Notes under the pieces: model-generated | What the model was told of the DNA's origin: nothing | The model's input: only the letters and a program-made list of their open reading frames with translations | Databases searched by the model: none | Position numbers and translations under genes: made by a program | Shown: one piece after another, positions 15,974 to 25,461 of the stretch | How the letters are laid out: the number at the start of each line of letters is the position of its first letter | How positions within the stretch are numbered: the first letter of the stretch is position 1 | Origin: Chitinimonas taiwanensis DSM 18899 | Lineage (GTDB): Bacteria; Pseudomonadota; Gammaproteobacteria; Burkholderiales; Chitinimonadaceae | Assembly: GCF_900119825.1 (NCBI RefSeq) | Contig: NZ_FPKR01000004.1 | Coordinates: forward strand, 124,001-188,000 | Reading direction: 5' to 3' | DNA: 64,000 nucleotides

Positions 15974-18820
15974 ATGAGCTATCGCCCCATAGATCCGAAT
16001 AATCTGATCCGCATCCGCGGTGCCCGCACGCACAATCTGAAGAACGTCAGCCTCGATCTGCCGCGTCATCAGCTGATCGTGATCACCGGCCTGTCCGGTT
16101 CGGGCAAGTCCTCACTGGCCTTCGATACCCTGTATGCGGAGGGGCAGCGTCGCTATGTGGAGAGCCTGTCGGCCTATGCGCGCCAGTTCCTGCAGCTGAT
16201 GGAAAAGCCGGATGTGGACCTGATCGAAGGGTTGTCGCCGGCCATCTCGATCGAGCAGAAGGCGACCAGCCACAATCCGCGCTCCACCGTGGGCACGGTG
16301 ACCGAGATTCACGACTATCTGCGCCTTTTGTACGCGCGCGTGGGCACACCGTACTGCCCCGATCACCAGCAGCCGCTGGAGTCGCAGACGGTCAGCCAGA
16401 TGGTCGACCATGTGCTGGCCTTGCCCGAGGACACCAAATTGATGGTGTTGGCGCCGGTCATCATGGGCAAAAAGGGCGAAAACCTGGATCTGTTCGATGA
16501 GCTGCGCGCGCAGGGCTTCGTGCGCGTGCGCGTGGATGGCGAGGTGTTCGAGATCGACGCGATCCCGAAGCTGGACAAGAACAAGAAGCACACGATTGAA
16601 GTGGTGGTTGACCGCCTGAAGGTGCGCGCCGACCTGCAGCAGCGCCTGGCGGAAAGCTTTGAGACCGCCTTGCGCCATGCCGATGGCCGCGCGATTGCGG
16701 TGGAGATGGATGGCGGCAAGGAGCACTGGTTCTCGGCCAAGTTTGCCTGCCCGGTGTGTAGCTATTCGCTGCCCGAGCTCGAGCCGCGCCTGTTCTCCTT
16801 CAATAACCCGATGGGCGCCTGCCCGAAGTGCGATGGCCTGGGTGCCATCCAGTTCTTCGACGAGAAGCGCGTGGTCGCCTTCCCGCATCTGAGCCTGGCG
16901 GCCGGGGCCATCAAGGGCTGGGATAAGCGCAACCAGTTCTACTTCCAGATGCTGGTTAGCCTGGCCGAGCATTACGGCTTCAGCGTGGATACGCCCTTCG
17001 ACGAGCTGACCGAGGAAGTGCGCGAGGTGGTGCTGCACGGTTCGGGCAAGGAAGAAATCGCCTTCATCTACCTGAACGAGCGCGGCACCAAGTTCGAGCG
17101 CATCCATCCCTTCGAGGGCATCATCCAGAACCTCGAACGCCGCTACCGCGAAACCGATTCGACCGCGGTGCGCGAGGAGCTGGCCAAATACCTGAACAAC
17201 CAGCCCTGCCCCAGCTGTCAGGGTGCACGCCTGCGCCTGGAAGCGCGTCATGTGCTGATTGGCGCCAAGAATATCTACGACGTGAGTCAGCTCGCGCTGC
17301 GCGATTCGAGCAAGTTCTTCGCCGAGCTGAGCCTGCAGGGCAATAAAGCGCAGATTGCTGAGAAGATCGTCAAGGAGGTCAGCGACCGTCTCGGCTTCCT
17401 GGTCAATGTCGGCCTCGACTACCTGAGCCTCGATCGTTCGGCCGATACGCTCAGCGGTGGCGAGGCGCAGCGTATCCGTCTGGCCAGCCAGATCGGCTCG
17501 GGCCTGACTGGCGTCATGTATGTGCTGGATGAGCCGAGCATCGGCCTGCACCAGCGCGATAACGACCGCCTCCTGGGCACGCTCATGCATCTGCGCGACC
17601 TCGGCAATAGCGTGATCGTGGTCGAGCACGATGAGGATGCGATCCGCGCGGCCGACTTCGTGGTGGATATGGGGCCCGGTGCGGGCGAGCACGGTGGCCA
17701 GGTGTTGGCGCTGGGCACGCCGGGCGAGGTGATGGCCAATCCGGCCTCGGTTACCGGCCAGTTCCTGTCCGGCCAGCGCAAGATCGAAGTGCCCAGCGTG
17801 CGCCGCCAGCCCGATCCTGATCGCTGGCTGCTGCTGAAGGGCGCGCGCGGCAATAATCTGAAGGGCGTGAATCTGGCTCTGCCGCTTGGTCTTTTGGTGT
17901 GCATTACCGGCGTTTCCGGCTCGGGCAAGTCCACCCTGATCAATGACACGCTGTACGCGGCCGCCGCGCGCAGCATCTATGGCAGCAATACTGAACCGGC
18001 GCCGCACGACGAGATCGTCGGCCTTGAGCAGTTCGACAAGGTGATCAATGTCGACCAGTCGCCGATTGGCCGCACGCCACGTTCGAACCCGGCCACCTAT
18101 ACCGGTTTGTTCACACCAATCCGCGATCTGTATGCGGGCGTGCCCACCGCGCGCGAACGCGGCTACGGGCCGGGGCGCTTCTCCTTCAATGTGAAGGGCG
18201 GCCGCTGCGAAGCCTGTCAGGGCGATGGCGTGATCAAGGTCGAGATGCACTTCCTGCCCGATGTGTATGTGCCCTGCGATGTCTGCCACGGCAAGCGTTA
18301 TAACCGCGAGACGCTGGAAGTGCAGTACAAGGGCAAGAACATCACCGAGGTACTGGAGATGACGGTCGAGCATGCGCGCGAGTTCTTTGACGCCGTGCCC
18401 TCAATCGCCCGCAAGCTGCAGACACTGATGGATGTCGGCCTCAGCTATATCCGCCTTGGCCAGAGTGCCACCACCCTGAGCGGTGGCGAGGCGCAGCGCG
18501 TGAAGCTGGCGCTGGAACTGTCCAAGCGCGATACCGGCCGCACGCTGTATATCCTCGACGAGCCGACCACCGGCCTGCATTTCCACGATATCGACCTGTT
18601 GCTGAAGGTGCTGCACCGCCTGCGCGAGCACGGCAATAGCGTGGTGGTGATCGAGCACAATCTGGACGTGATCAAGACCGCCGACTGGTGCGTGGACCTG
18701 GGGCCGGAGGGTGGTGCCGGTGGCGGACAGATTCTGGCCAGCGGTACGCCGGAAGATATCGCCGCCAACCCCAAGAGCCACACCGGGCATTATCTGAAAA
18801 AGTTGCTGGCTGGCGCCTAA
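15974..18820 (+). CDS. uvrA: Excinuclease ABC subunit A
   Basis: 948 residues, full UvrA length. Two ABC ATPase halves are visible: Walker A 'GLSGSGKSS' near residue 38 and 'GVSGSGKST' near 650, with ABC signatures '[12 protein letters not shown]' and '[12 protein letters not shown]'. Zinc-finger cysteines occur in '[13 protein letters not shown]', '[10 protein letters not shown]' and '[10 protein letters not shown]'/'CDVCHGKRY'. UvrA dimers locate bulky lesions and load UvrB in nucleotide excision repair. ATG 15974 begins the conserved '[13 protein letters not shown]' region; the upstream TTG at 15947 is unlikely. No LexA-like CTGT-N8-ACAG box was found upstream. Confidence 0.98.
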   Translation: MSYRPIDPNNLIRIRGARTHNLKNVSLDLPRHQLIVITGLSGSGKSSLAFDTLYAEGQRRYVESLSAYARQFLQLMEKPDVDLIEGLSPAISIEQKATSHNPRSTVGTVTEIHDYLRLLYARVGTPYCPDHQQPLESQTVSQMVDHVLALPEDTKLMVLAPVIMGKKGENLDLFDELRAQGFVRVRVDGEVFEIDAIPKLDKNKKHTIEVVVDRLKVRADLQQRLAESFETALRHADGRAIAVEMDGGKEHWFSAKFACPVCSYSLPELEPRLFSFNNPMGACPKCDGLGAIQFFDEKRVVAFPHLSLAAGAIKGWDKRNQFYFQMLVSLAEHYGFSVDTPFDELTEEVREVVLHGSGKEEIAFIYLNERGTKFERIHPFEGIIQNLERRYRETDSTAVREELAKYLNNQPCPSCQGARLRLEARHVLIGAKNIYDVSQLALRDSSKFFAELSLQGNKAQIAEKIVKEVSDRLGFLVNVGLDYLSLDRSADTLSGGEAQRIRLASQIGSGLTGVMYVLDEPSIGLHQRDNDRLLGTLMHLRDLGNSVIVVEHDEDAIRAADFVVDMGPGAGEHGGQVLALGTPGEVMANPASVTGQFLSGQRKIEVPSVRRQPDPDRWLLLKGARGNNLKGVNLALPLGLLVCITGVSGSGKSTLINDTLYAAAARSIYGSNTEPAPHDEIVGLEQFDKVINVDQSPIGRTPRSNPATYTGLFTPIRDLYAGVPTARERGYGPGRFSFNVKGGRCEACQGDGVIKVEMHFLPDVYVPCDVCHGKRYNRETLEVQYKGKNITEVLEMTVEHAREFFDAVPSIARKLQTLMDVGLSYIRLGQSATTLSGGEAQRVKLALELSKRDTGRTLYILDEPTTGLHFHDIDLLLKVLHRLREHGNSVVVIEHNLDVIKTADWCVDLGPEGGAGGGQILASGTPEDIAANPKSHTGHYLKKLLAGA

Positions 18821-18863
18821 AGAGCCACAAGACAATCAAGCCATAACAAGCGAGAGGAAAACC

Positions 18864-19244
18864 ATGCAGAACCCGTTTGCCAATATCCGCTGGGGCCGTT
18901 GGGTGCTCGGCTTCCTGATGCTGATCGTGGTGCTGTGCGCCGCCTATCTGTGGGTGGTGCTGAACTGGAACTATGCCGAGGGCGAGCGGGCCGGCTATGT
19001 GCAGAAGCTGTCCAAGAAGGGCTGGCTGTGCAAGACCTGGGAAGGTGAGCTGGCCATGATCAATATCCCCGGCACCCTGTCGGAGAAATTCCTCTTCACC
19101 GTGCACGATGACAAGGTGGTCGAGCAGATCAATGCCACGCTGGGCAAGAAGGTCTCGCTCAAGTACGACCAGCACGTGGGCGTGCCCACTAGCTGCTTTG
19201 GCGAAACCATGTATTACGTGACCGGCGTGCAGAGTGTCGAGTAG
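18864..19244 (+). CDS. Conserved hypothetical single-pass membrane protein
   Basis: 126 residues. One transmembrane helix near residues 13-34 ('VLGFLMLIVVLCAAYLWVVL') is followed by a soluble domain of about 90 residues with 'KKGWLCKTWEGEL', 'LFTVHDDKVVEQIN' and 'KKVSLKYDQHVGVPTSCFGET'. This pattern recurs in small conserved proteobacterial proteins of unknown role; automated annotation sometimes mislabels them as 6-phosphogluconate dehydrogenase, for which there is no support here. A GAGAGG ribosome-binding site precedes the ATG. It lies 43 bp after uvrA and may be co-transcribed. Confidence 0.8.
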   Translation: MQNPFANIRWGRWVLGFLMLIVVLCAAYLWVVLNWNYAEGERAGYVQKLSKKGWLCKTWEGELAMINIPGTLSEKFLFTVHDDKVVEQINATLGKKVSLKYDQHVGVPTSCFGETMYYVTGVQSVE

Positions 19245-19268
19245 CCACATCGATGACGGAAAAGAAAG

Positions 19269-19294
19269 CGGTACCCCTGTGGCACCGTTTTGCT
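19269..19294 (+). terminator. Probable terminator after the small membrane protein
   Basis: CGGTaCC (19269-19275) pairs with GGcACCG (19281-19287), with one mismatch over a five-base loop, followed by TTTTGCTTT. It sits between convergent genes. Confidence 0.5.
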
Positions 19295-19311
19295 TTGCTC
19301 CTACTGCGCGG

Positions 19312-19842
19312 CTAGCCTTGCTCCACGCGCCGCTTCAGATTGGCCAGACCGGCCTCGAAGTCCGGTCCGACCAACTGGTCCATGAACAGGCCGAAGTAAC
19401 GATTGATCGGGTTCATGCCCATATCGCCGGCATTGGTCCAGGTCAGCCGGGTGCCGCTGCCGCTGGCTTCCAGGCGCAACACGCCGCTTGAGCGCATGCC
19501 CATGTCGGGGAAGCTCAGCGTGTAATCGAGCTGGCGGTTCGGATCGATGGCGGTGAATACCATCTCGCCATTGCCCTCGCTGGCGCTCCGCCACTGCCAG
19601 CCCGCGTTCAGGCCGCGCGCTGGGCCGCTATAGCTGAGCTGCATCTGCGGATCGCGCTGGTTCCACACCGTCCAGTGCTTCCAGGCACGCGGGTCGTCCA
19701 GCTGGGCAAAGATGCGTTCGGGCGGGGCGTTGATCACCGTGCTGCGCGCAATGGCGAATTCGCTGGGTAGAAAGAAACCGACCACCACGATCAGGGCGAT
19801 GAGGCCCACGAGGCCCAGCACGATTTGCTTGATACGCTGCAT
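19312..19842 (-). CDS. SRPBCC (START-like) family protein, membrane-anchored
   Basis: About 176 residues. An N-terminal helix ('IVLGLVGLIALIVVVGFFL') anchors a polyketide-cyclase/SRPBCC domain recognised by 'ARSTVINAPPERIFAQLDDPRAWKHW', with 'NQRDPQ' and the helix-grip ending 'YFGLFMDQLVGPDFEAGLANLKRRVE'. These proteins form a ligand cavity and have diverse or unknown roles. ATG 19842 has GGAG nine bases upstream on the minus strand and yields a normal membrane start; an extended start at 19941 is less likely. It follows the histidine kinase gene on the same strand by about 60 bp and might be co-transcribed with it. Confidence 0.8.
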   Translation of the reverse strand: MQRIKQIVLGLVGLIALIVVVGFFLPSEFAIARSTVINAPPERIFAQLDDPRAWKHWTVWNQRDPQMQLSYSGPARGLNAGWQWRSASEGNGEMVFTAIDPNRQLDYTLSFPDMGMRSSGVLRLEASGSGTRLTWTNAGDMGMNPINRYFGLFMDQLVGPDFEAGLANLKRRVEQG

Positions 19843-19904
19843 CGCAAGCACTCCGGAGAAGGGGTATGCAGGCCAATATAGTGCAGCGGGCGGCGGCTTG
19901 CGTA

Positions 19905-21221
19905 TCAGCCCCGTGCCAGCGGCAGGCGTAGCGCGGCGCACAGGCCACCCTCGCGCCGATTGCTCAGCTGCAGCATGCCGCCATGCAGGCGCGCGATGCG
20001 CTCGACGATGGCCAGCCCCAGGCCGCTGCCGCCATCGGCGCGCCGCGCGCTATCCAGACGGTGAAAGGGTTTCAGCGCATCGCCCAGCTGGGCGGGCGGG
20101 ATGCCGCTGCCGCTATCGCAGACCTGGAAGACCAGCTGCTGTGCGTGTTGCTGCACGCTCAGGCTGAGCGGCGCGGCACCATAGCGGCACGCATTGTCGA
20201 GCAGATTGACCAGCGCGCGGGTCAGCGCCAGCGGGCGCAGGCTGGCCAGCGGCAGCTCGTCGTCCAGATGCAGCTCGATCTCCACCCCAGTGCGCGCGAA
20301 GCGGGCCAGCACGCTGCGCGCCAACTCGGCCGGGTCCACGGTCTGCAGCGCCTCCTCGCCCAGGCCGCGCGCAAAGTCGATGAACTGGCCGAGGATGCGC
20401 TCGATGTCCTCCACATCCTCGCGCATGCCATCCTGCAGGCTCATGTCCTGCATCATTTCCACCCCAAGCTTGAGGCGGGCCAGCGGTGTGCGCAGATCGT
20501 GCGAGATGCCAGCCAGCATCACCGCGCGCTCGCGCTCGGTGGCATCCAGATCGGCCAGCATGCGGTTGAAGCTGGCCGAGAGCTGCGCGACTTCGCGCGG
20601 GCCGGTTTCCGGCAGCGGTTCGGGGCGCTCGCCGCGTCCGAGTCGTGCGGCGGCCACGCCCAATTCGCGCAGCGGGCGATTCAGCCGCCAGGCGAACAGG
20701 CCGGCCACGCTCAGCGCCAGTAGCGCGAAGACCGCGGCGGCGGCGGCCAGCGTCCAAGTCGGGTCGGATTGGAAACGCCCGAGGGGAATCACCAGCCAGT
20801 AGGGCTGGCCAAGCATATTCACGCGCACCCACAGCTGCTTCTTGGGCTGGCGGGTTTCGCGCACCTCGCCCACGCCAGCGAGCTGCTGCTGCAGCGCGGC
20901 GGCGATCGCGCGCGTCTGCGGGCTGCGCGGCGCCTTGGCCGGTGGGGCATCCGTGCTGTTCAGCGCTACCAGATGTGGCGCATACGGCCTATGGGTGAGG
21001 GCGATCCATTCCGCCTGCTCGCTGGCGCTCATGCCATCCAGCTGGTCTTCCAGATCGGCCAGCATTTCGCCGATCTGCTCGCTGGTCTGGCGCGCCACCA
21101 TCTGCTGGCGGTTATAGCCGGACAGTGCCACCACGAAAGCCAGGCTGGCGATCAGGGCCAGCGCGGTCAGCCAGGTCAGGCGCCAGAAGATGGTGCGTGG
21201 AAAGAGCGGGGGCAGGCGCAT
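19905..21221 (-). CDS. envZ: Sensor histidine kinase, EnvZ-like
   Basis: About 438 residues. Two transmembrane helices (about 12-34 and 155-180) flank a periplasmic domain. A HAMP domain (about 180-230) precedes the HisKA H-box 'LAGISHDLRTPLARLKLGVEMM' and an ATPase domain with N ('LVNLLDNACRYG'), G1 ('CDSGSGIP') and G2 ('GGSGLGLAIVERI') boxes. It should phosphorylate the adjacent OmpR-type regulator and respond to osmolarity or envelope state. ATG 21221 is nine bases past the regulator's stop, which suggests translational coupling; its ribosome-binding site is weak. Confidence 0.88.
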   Translation of the reverse strand: MRLPPLFPRTIFWRLTWLTALALIASLAFVVALSGYNRQQMVARQTSEQIGEMLADLEDQLDGMSASEQAEWIALTHRPYAPHLVALNSTDAPPAKAPRSPQTRAIAAALQQQLAGVGEVRETRQPKKQLWVRVNMLGQPYWLVIPLGRFQSDPTWTLAAAAAVFALLALSVAGLFAWRLNRPLRELGVAAARLGRGERPEPLPETGPREVAQLSASFNRMLADLDATERERAVMLAGISHDLRTPLARLKLGVEMMQDMSLQDGMREDVEDIERILGQFIDFARGLGEEALQTVDPAELARSVLARFARTGVEIELHLDDELPLASLRPLALTRALVNLLDNACRYGAAPLSLSVQQHAQQLVFQVCDSGSGIPPAQLGDALKPFHRLDSARRADGGSGLGLAIVERIARLHGGMLQLSNRREGGLCAALRLPLARG

Positions 21222-21229
21222 GGCGGCGA

Positions 21230-21964
21230 TCAGCGTTCGCCGCCATCCGGCACAAACACATAGCCAAAGCCCCAAACGGTTTGCAGATAGCGCGGCTCGG
21301 CCGAGTTGTCCTCGATCAGCTTGCGCAGGCGCGAGACCTGCACATCGATGCTGCGGTCGAAAGCCTCGTGTTCACGTCCGCGCGCCAGCTCCATCAGGCG
21401 CTCACGGCTGAGCGGCTGGCGTGGGTGGCTGGCGAATACGCGCAGCAGGGCGAATTCGGCATTGGTAAGTGGAATCGGCTCCTCGCCGCGCAGCAGCTTG
21501 CGATTGCTGATTTCCAGGCGGAAGCCGCCAAACTCGAAATGCTCGCCCTCGGTCAGCGGCGCGGCCAGGGCCGACGGCTCCTTCTGGCGGCGCAGTACGG
21601 CATTGATGCGTGCCAGCAGCTCGCGCGGATTGAAGGGCTTGGGCAGATAGTCGTCCGCACCCATCTCCAGGCCGATGATGCGGTCGATATCGTCACCGCG
21701 CGCGGTCAGCATGATGATGGGGATATTGTCACCCATAGCGCGCAGGCGCCGGCACACGGCCAGGCCATCCTCGCCCGGCATCATCAGGTCGAGCAACACC
21801 AGGGCCGGGCGGTTGCGCTGCAGGCGCGCTTCCAGTTTGCTGGCATCTTCGAAGGCGTCGACGGAAAAGCCCTGTTCGTTCAGATAGCGCTGCACCAGTT
21901 CGCGCAGGCGCGGGTCATCGTCGATGAGCAGGATCTTCTTGCTGGGCTGGGGGCTAGAGGTCAT
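21230..21964 (-). CDS. ompR: OmpR-family response regulator
   Basis: 244 residues. The receiver domain has DDD near residue 16, the phosphorylation Asp in 'LVLLDLMMPGEDG' and Lys in 'DYLPKPFNPREL'. The C-terminal winged helix ends 'YLQTVWGFGYVFVPDG', almost the same as the end of E. coli OmpR, which makes this a good OmpR orthologue rather than a generic paralogue. OmpR controls porins and envelope genes. It is first in the operon with envZ, and a 153-bp divergent spacer separates it from the next gene. Confidence 0.92.
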   Translation of the reverse strand: MTSSPQPSKKILLIDDDPRLRELVQRYLNEQGFSVDAFEDASKLEARLQRNRPALVLLDLMMPGEDGLAVCRRLRAMGDNIPIIMLTARGDDIDRIIGLEMGADDYLPKPFNPRELLARINAVLRRQKEPSALAAPLTEGEHFEFGGFRLEISNRKLLRGEEPIPLTNAEFALLRVFASHPRQPLSRERLMELARGREHEAFDRSIDVQVSRLRKLIEDNSAEPRYLQTVWGFGYVFVPDGGER

Positions 21965-22117
21965 GATCGGCAGTGTAGCGGCTGGCTGTGGGCCGGGCAG
22001 TCACAGTTGTAAAAAAGCATTGCCAGCGTAGCGCCTGGGCAAGCCCGTTTACAATTGCGCCGCGAAGCGCCCCGCCGGGCCGCGTATGCTTGAGCCATCT
22101 GTCCTCGCCCCACCACC

Positions 22118-22447
22118 ATGTTCCGCCTGCCTGTACGCCTTGCCCTGCTGCTTGCCCTGCCCGCCGTGCTGGCCGCGCCCGCCGAGCCGCCTGCGCCGCT
22201 GCCGCCTGCGCTGCACAAGGCGGAGCGCATGGAGCTGCGCTTTCAGCACCGCGAAGCACGCATCCGTGAGGCACTTGAGCGCGGCGACCTGACCCCGCAC
22301 GAGGCCGAGCGCTTGCGCGAACGGCTGGAGAAGCGCCGCGAACGTCTGGAGATGTGGCGTCAGCATCCACATTTGCTGCACCGCGACGGCCGCCGCCCGC
22401 GTCCCTTACCCGATGCGGCCCCACCCAGCCTGCCGGAAAGCGACTGA
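22118..22447 (+). CDS. Small exported hypothetical protein, Arg/Glu-rich helix
   Basis: 109 residues. A clear signal peptide ('RLALLLALPAVLAAPAE', cleavage near residue 20) is followed by a highly charged helix, 'LRFQHREARIREALERGDL...AERLRERLEKRRERLEMW', and a Pro-rich tail. The helical, Arg/Glu-rich periplasmic design recalls the CpxP/Spy group only in style; the LTxxQ motif is absent, so no function is assigned. It diverges from ompR. Confidence 0.6.
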   Translation: MFRLPVRLALLLALPAVLAAPAEPPAPLPPALHKAERMELRFQHREARIREALERGDLTPHEAERLRERLEKRRERLEMWRQHPHLLHRDGRRPRPLPDAAPPSLPESD

Positions 22448-22465
22448 ACGCGCCGTCAATACCGT

Positions 22466-22496
22466 TTGGCAGGCGCTAGCCCGCCTGCACTACAAT
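22466..22496 (+). promoter_or_regulatory. Possible sigma70 promoter of the chemosensory operon
   Basis: TTGGCA (22466-22471) and TACAAT (22491-22496) resemble -35 and -10 boxes, but the 19-base spacing is longer than ideal. They lie 31 bases before the cheY start. No flagellar sigma28 or sigma54 consensus was found here. Confidence 0.4.
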
Positions 22497-22526
22497 GCAA
22501 CGAATCATCGAGAGAAGACCCGCTCC

Positions 22527-22910
22527 ATGGCCGTTGCTGACAGCAAGAAAACCATCCTCATCGTTGATGACTCCGCCAGTCTGCGTCAGGTCGTGCACCT
22601 GGCCCTGGTCGAGGCCGGCTATGCGGTGATCGAGGCGGCCGATGGCTTCGAGGGCCTGGCCCGGCTGGACGGCCGGCGCATCCACCTGATCATTTCCGAT
22701 GTGAACATGCCGAATATGGACGGCATCGCCTTTGTGCGCGCGGTCAAGCAGCTGAATGACTACCGCTTCGTGCCCATCATCATGCTGACCACCGAAGCGC
22801 AGGAGGACAAGAAGATCGAGGGGCAGATGGCCGGCGCCAAGGCCTGGGTGGTCAAGCCCTTCCAGCCCGAGCAGATGTTGCGCGCGGTGTCCAAGCTGAT
22901 CCTGCCCTGA
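22527..22910 (+). CDS. cheY: CheY-type single-domain response regulator
   Basis: 127 residues, a lone receiver domain. Acidic D14-D15, phosphorylation site D58 in 'IISDVNMPNMDG', the switch Thr in 'IIMLTTEA' and Lys in 'AWVVKPFQPEQ' are all present. It would accept phosphate from the CheA two genes downstream. It opens a tight operon running to 30283. Whether it acts on the flagellar motor or on the operon's other output cannot be told from sequence. Confidence 0.93.
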   Translation: MAVADSKKTILIVDDSASLRQVVHLALVEAGYAVIEAADGFEGLARLDGRRIHLIISDVNMPNMDGIAFVRAVKQLNDYRFVPIIMLTTEAQEDKKIEGQMAGAKAWVVKPFQPEQMLRAVSKLILP

Positions 22911-22921
22911 GCGCCGCCGCG

Positions 22922-23248
22922 ATGCCGATCTCGTCCGCCTACCACCATGATCGCTGCGCGCTGCACCTGGATGGCCCGCTGACCATTTACGAGGCGCGCC
23001 AGAGCAAGCAGCGCCTGTTGGACGAGCTGAACCTGGCCCGCGAGCTCGATATCGATCTGGCCGGGGTGAGCGAATTCGATACCGCCGGTATGCAGATACT
23101 GTTGCTGCTCAAGCGCGAGGCGGGGCGGCTGGACAAGCCCTTGCGCTTTCTCGGCCATTCCAAGGCGGTGCTGGCGGTGCTCGACCTCTATAACCTGGCC
23201 GGGGTGTTCGGCGATCCGGTCGTGCTGGCCAGTGGGGATGAGGCATGA
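22922..23248 (+). CDS. STAS-domain protein of the chemosensory operon
   Basis: 108 residues forming one STAS domain like anti-sigma-factor antagonists (SpoIIAA). The helix start 'FDTAGMQILLLLKREA' contains a Thr at the site phosphorylated in that family (DSxG/DTxG). It sits between cheY and cheA, and its stop overlaps the cheA start (ATGA, 23245-23248), so the two are translationally coupled. STAS proteins accompany several alternative chemosensory systems, where they may bind the receptor array or act as a phosphorylation-regulated switch. The exact partner is unknown. Confidence 0.88.
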   Translation: MPISSAYHHDRCALHLDGPLTIYEARQSKQRLLDELNLARELDIDLAGVSEFDTAGMQILLLLKREAGRLDKPLRFLGHSKAVLAVLDLYNLAGVFGDPVVLASGDEA

Positions 23249-25461
23249 ATCTCGAGGCCGCCAAGCAGGTTTTCTATGAGGAAAGCGAGGAGCTGCTGGC
23301 GGCCATGGAGGCGGCCCTGCTCGCCGTCGAGACCTCGTCTGGTACCCAGCGAGCCGAGCATCTGAACGCCATGTTCCGCGCGGCGCATACCATCAAGGGC
23401 TCGGCCGGGTTGTTCGACCTGGGCGAGATGGTCGCCTTCACCCACCGTTGCGAAAGCCTGCTCGACCGCCTGCGCGAGAACGAACTCGCGCTGACTGCCG
23501 ATCTGATCGAACTGCTGTTTGCCTGCCGCGACCATATGTCGGCCATGCTGGCCGCCGTGCACGATAAGCGCGCGATGCCGTATTCGGCAGCGCTGGAGGC
23601 ACAGCTGGATGCCTATCTGAACCAGCCGGCCGATAGCAGCGCGCTGCCGCCGGCCAGGCGGCCCGAGGCCCAGGTTGAGCGCCAGGGGAGCGGCGAGCAC
23701 GGCGTGGCGTCCGATTACTGGCATATCTCGCTGCGCTTTGGCCCGGACGTGCTGCGCAATGGCATGGACCCGATTTCCTTTGTGCGCTACCTCGGCTCAC
23801 TCGGGCGCATCGTCTATATCACCACGCTGTACGACGCGCTGCCCGAGCCCGATCAGATGGATGCGGAGAGCTGCTATCTGGGCCTGGAAATCCAGTTTGC
23901 CGCCGCCGCCCATGTGGACAAGCTGGCCATCGAGAATGTGTTCGACTTCATCCGCGATGACAGCAATGTGCGCATCCTGCCGCCGCATGCGCACATCGCC
24001 GACTATGTACGCCTGATCAAGGAGATGCCCGAAGGGGCGTCGCGCCTGGGTGAGATCTTGGTGCGCGGCGGGGCGCTGACCCCGCTGGAGCTGGACGAGG
24101 TGCTAGGCATACAGCGCGAGCAGGCCGAGGCGGGCGAGCATCGCCAACTGGGCGAGTTGCTGGTGGAAGAGCGGCTGGCACCGCCGCAGGCCGTGGAAGC
24201 GGCGCTGGACAAGCAGCGCGAGCAGGTCGCGCACAAGACGCGCGAGCACCGCGCGGTGCGCGTTGATGCGGCACGTCTGGATGGGCTGATCGATCTGGTC
24301 GGCGAGCTGGTGATTGCCGGCGCGGCCTCCCAGTTGTTCGCCAAGCAGATCGGCAATGCTACCCTGCTCGAGTCGTTGTCTTCCTTGTCCGAGCTGGTCG
24401 AGCGTATCCGTGACGAGGCGCTCAGCCTGCGCATGGTGCCGGTCGGCGACATCTTCAGCCGTTTCCCGCGCGTGGTGCGTGATGCGGCGCGTGAACTGGG
24501 CAAGGATATCCAGCTCGAGCTGGCCGGCGAGGACACCGAGCTCGACAAGTCCATGGTCGATAAGCTCGGCGACCCGCTGCTGCACCTGGTGCGCAATGCG
24601 ATTGACCACGGTATCGAGTCGAGCGAGCTGCGCCGCCAGCGCGGCAAGGCCGATTACGGCACGGTCTGGCTGAATGCCTACCATGAGTCGGGCAGTGTAG
24701 TGATCGAGGTGGGCGACGATGGTGGCGGCATGCAACGCGAGCGCATCCGTGTGCGCGCCATCGAGCGCGGCCTGCTTGGTGCCGACGAAGTGATCGGCGA
24801 CCAGGCGCTATTGCAGATGGTGTTCGAGCCGGGCTTTTCCACTGCCGACAACGTGACCAGCCTATCCGGGCGCGGGGTGGGCATGGATGTGGTCAAACGC
24901 AATATCGAGGCCATGAAGGGCAATATTGAGATCGAGTCCATGCCCGGCGAAGGCACGGTGGTGCGCCTGCGCATGCCACTGACCCTGGCCATCATCGATG
25001 GCTTCCAGGTCGCGCTCGGCAAGAGCACCTTCGTGATTCCGCTCGATATGGTGCTGGAATGCCTGGACCTGCCGGCCGACACTGTGGCAGCCAACCGTCA
25101 CTACCTGAATCTGCGTGGTGAGGTACTGCCTTTCCTCAATCTGCGCCAGTTGTTCGAAGTGGGCGGGATCGCCCCGCAGCGCCAGGCCGTGGTGGTGGTG
25201 CAATACGGCAGCCACCGCGCCGGCCTGGTGGTCGACCGTCTGGAAGGGGAGTTGCAGGCGGTGATCAAGCCGCTCGGCCAGCTGTTCCGCGGCGTGAAGG
25301 GCTTGGCCGGTTCCACCATCTTGGGCAGTGGCGCGGTGGCGCTGATCCTCGATGTGCCTGATCTGATCCAGCGCGCCGCCATCGATGAGCAGCGCCGTCT
25401 GGCCGTCTCCAGTCAGCAAGAGGCCAAACGTCTGAGCCTGCGCGAGGAAAACACCCGATGA
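23245..25461 (+). CDS. cheA: Chemotaxis histidine kinase CheA with MshEN-like insertion
   Basis: 738 residues. P1 has phospho-His48 in '[10 protein letters not shown]'. A P2-like module covers about 155-245. Residues 267-290 and 301-324 form a tandem repeat: the first matches the c-di-GMP-binding MshEN pattern (R267-L268-G269, L272-V273, G276, L278, L283, L287, Q290); the second keeps L-G, L, V, L and Q but lacks R and the middle G. P3 dimerisation, a P4 kinase with N-box ('[10 protein letters not shown]', 447-456), G1 'DDGGGM' and G2 'GRGVGMDVV', and a P5 CheW-like domain follow. It phosphorylates CheY, CheB and probably the receiver-EAL protein. Start and stop overlap both neighbours. Confidence 0.95.
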   Translation: MNLEAAKQVFYEESEELLAAMEAALLAVETSSGTQRAEHLNAMFRAAHTIKGSAGLFDLGEMVAFTHRCESLLDRLRENELALTADLIELLFACRDHMSAMLAAVHDKRAMPYSAALEAQLDAYLNQPADSSALPPARRPEAQVERQGSGEHGVASDYWHISLRFGPDVLRNGMDPISFVRYLGSLGRIVYITTLYDALPEPDQMDAESCYLGLEIQFAAAAHVDKLAIENVFDFIRDDSNVRILPPHAHIADYVRLIKEMPEGASRLGEILVRGGALTPLELDEVLGIQREQAEAGEHRQLGELLVEERLAPPQAVEAALDKQREQVAHKTREHRAVRVDAARLDGLIDLVGELVIAGAASQLFAKQIGNATLLESLSSLSELVERIRDEALSLRMVPVGDIFSRFPRVVRDAARELGKDIQLELAGEDTELDKSMVDKLGDPLLHLVRNAIDHGIESSELRRQRGKADYGTVWLNAYHESGSVVIEVGDDGGGMQRERIRVRAIERGLLGADEVIGDQALLQMVFEPGFSTADNVTSLSGRGVGMDVVKRNIEAMKGNIEIESMPGEGTVVRLRMPLTLAIIDGFQVALGKSTFVIPLDMVLECLDLPADTVAANRHYLNLRGEVLPFLNLRQLFEVGGIAPQRQAVVVVQYGSHRAGLVVDRLEGELQAVIKPLGQLFRGVKGLAGSTILGSGAVALILDVPDLIQRAAIDEQRRLAVSSQQEAKRLSLREENTR

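Noticed and set aside
16112-18373. Very long open frame (753 codons) antisense to uvrA
   Set aside because: It is the shadow of a GC-rich coding strand. Its translation is low-complexity (His, Gln, Ala, Arg) and has no recognisable domain, while uvrA is certain.
22461-22490. Possible sigma54 promoter before cheY
   Set aside because: A TTGGCA is followed by GC, but the GG-to-GC spacing is off by one and the surrounding bases do not match.
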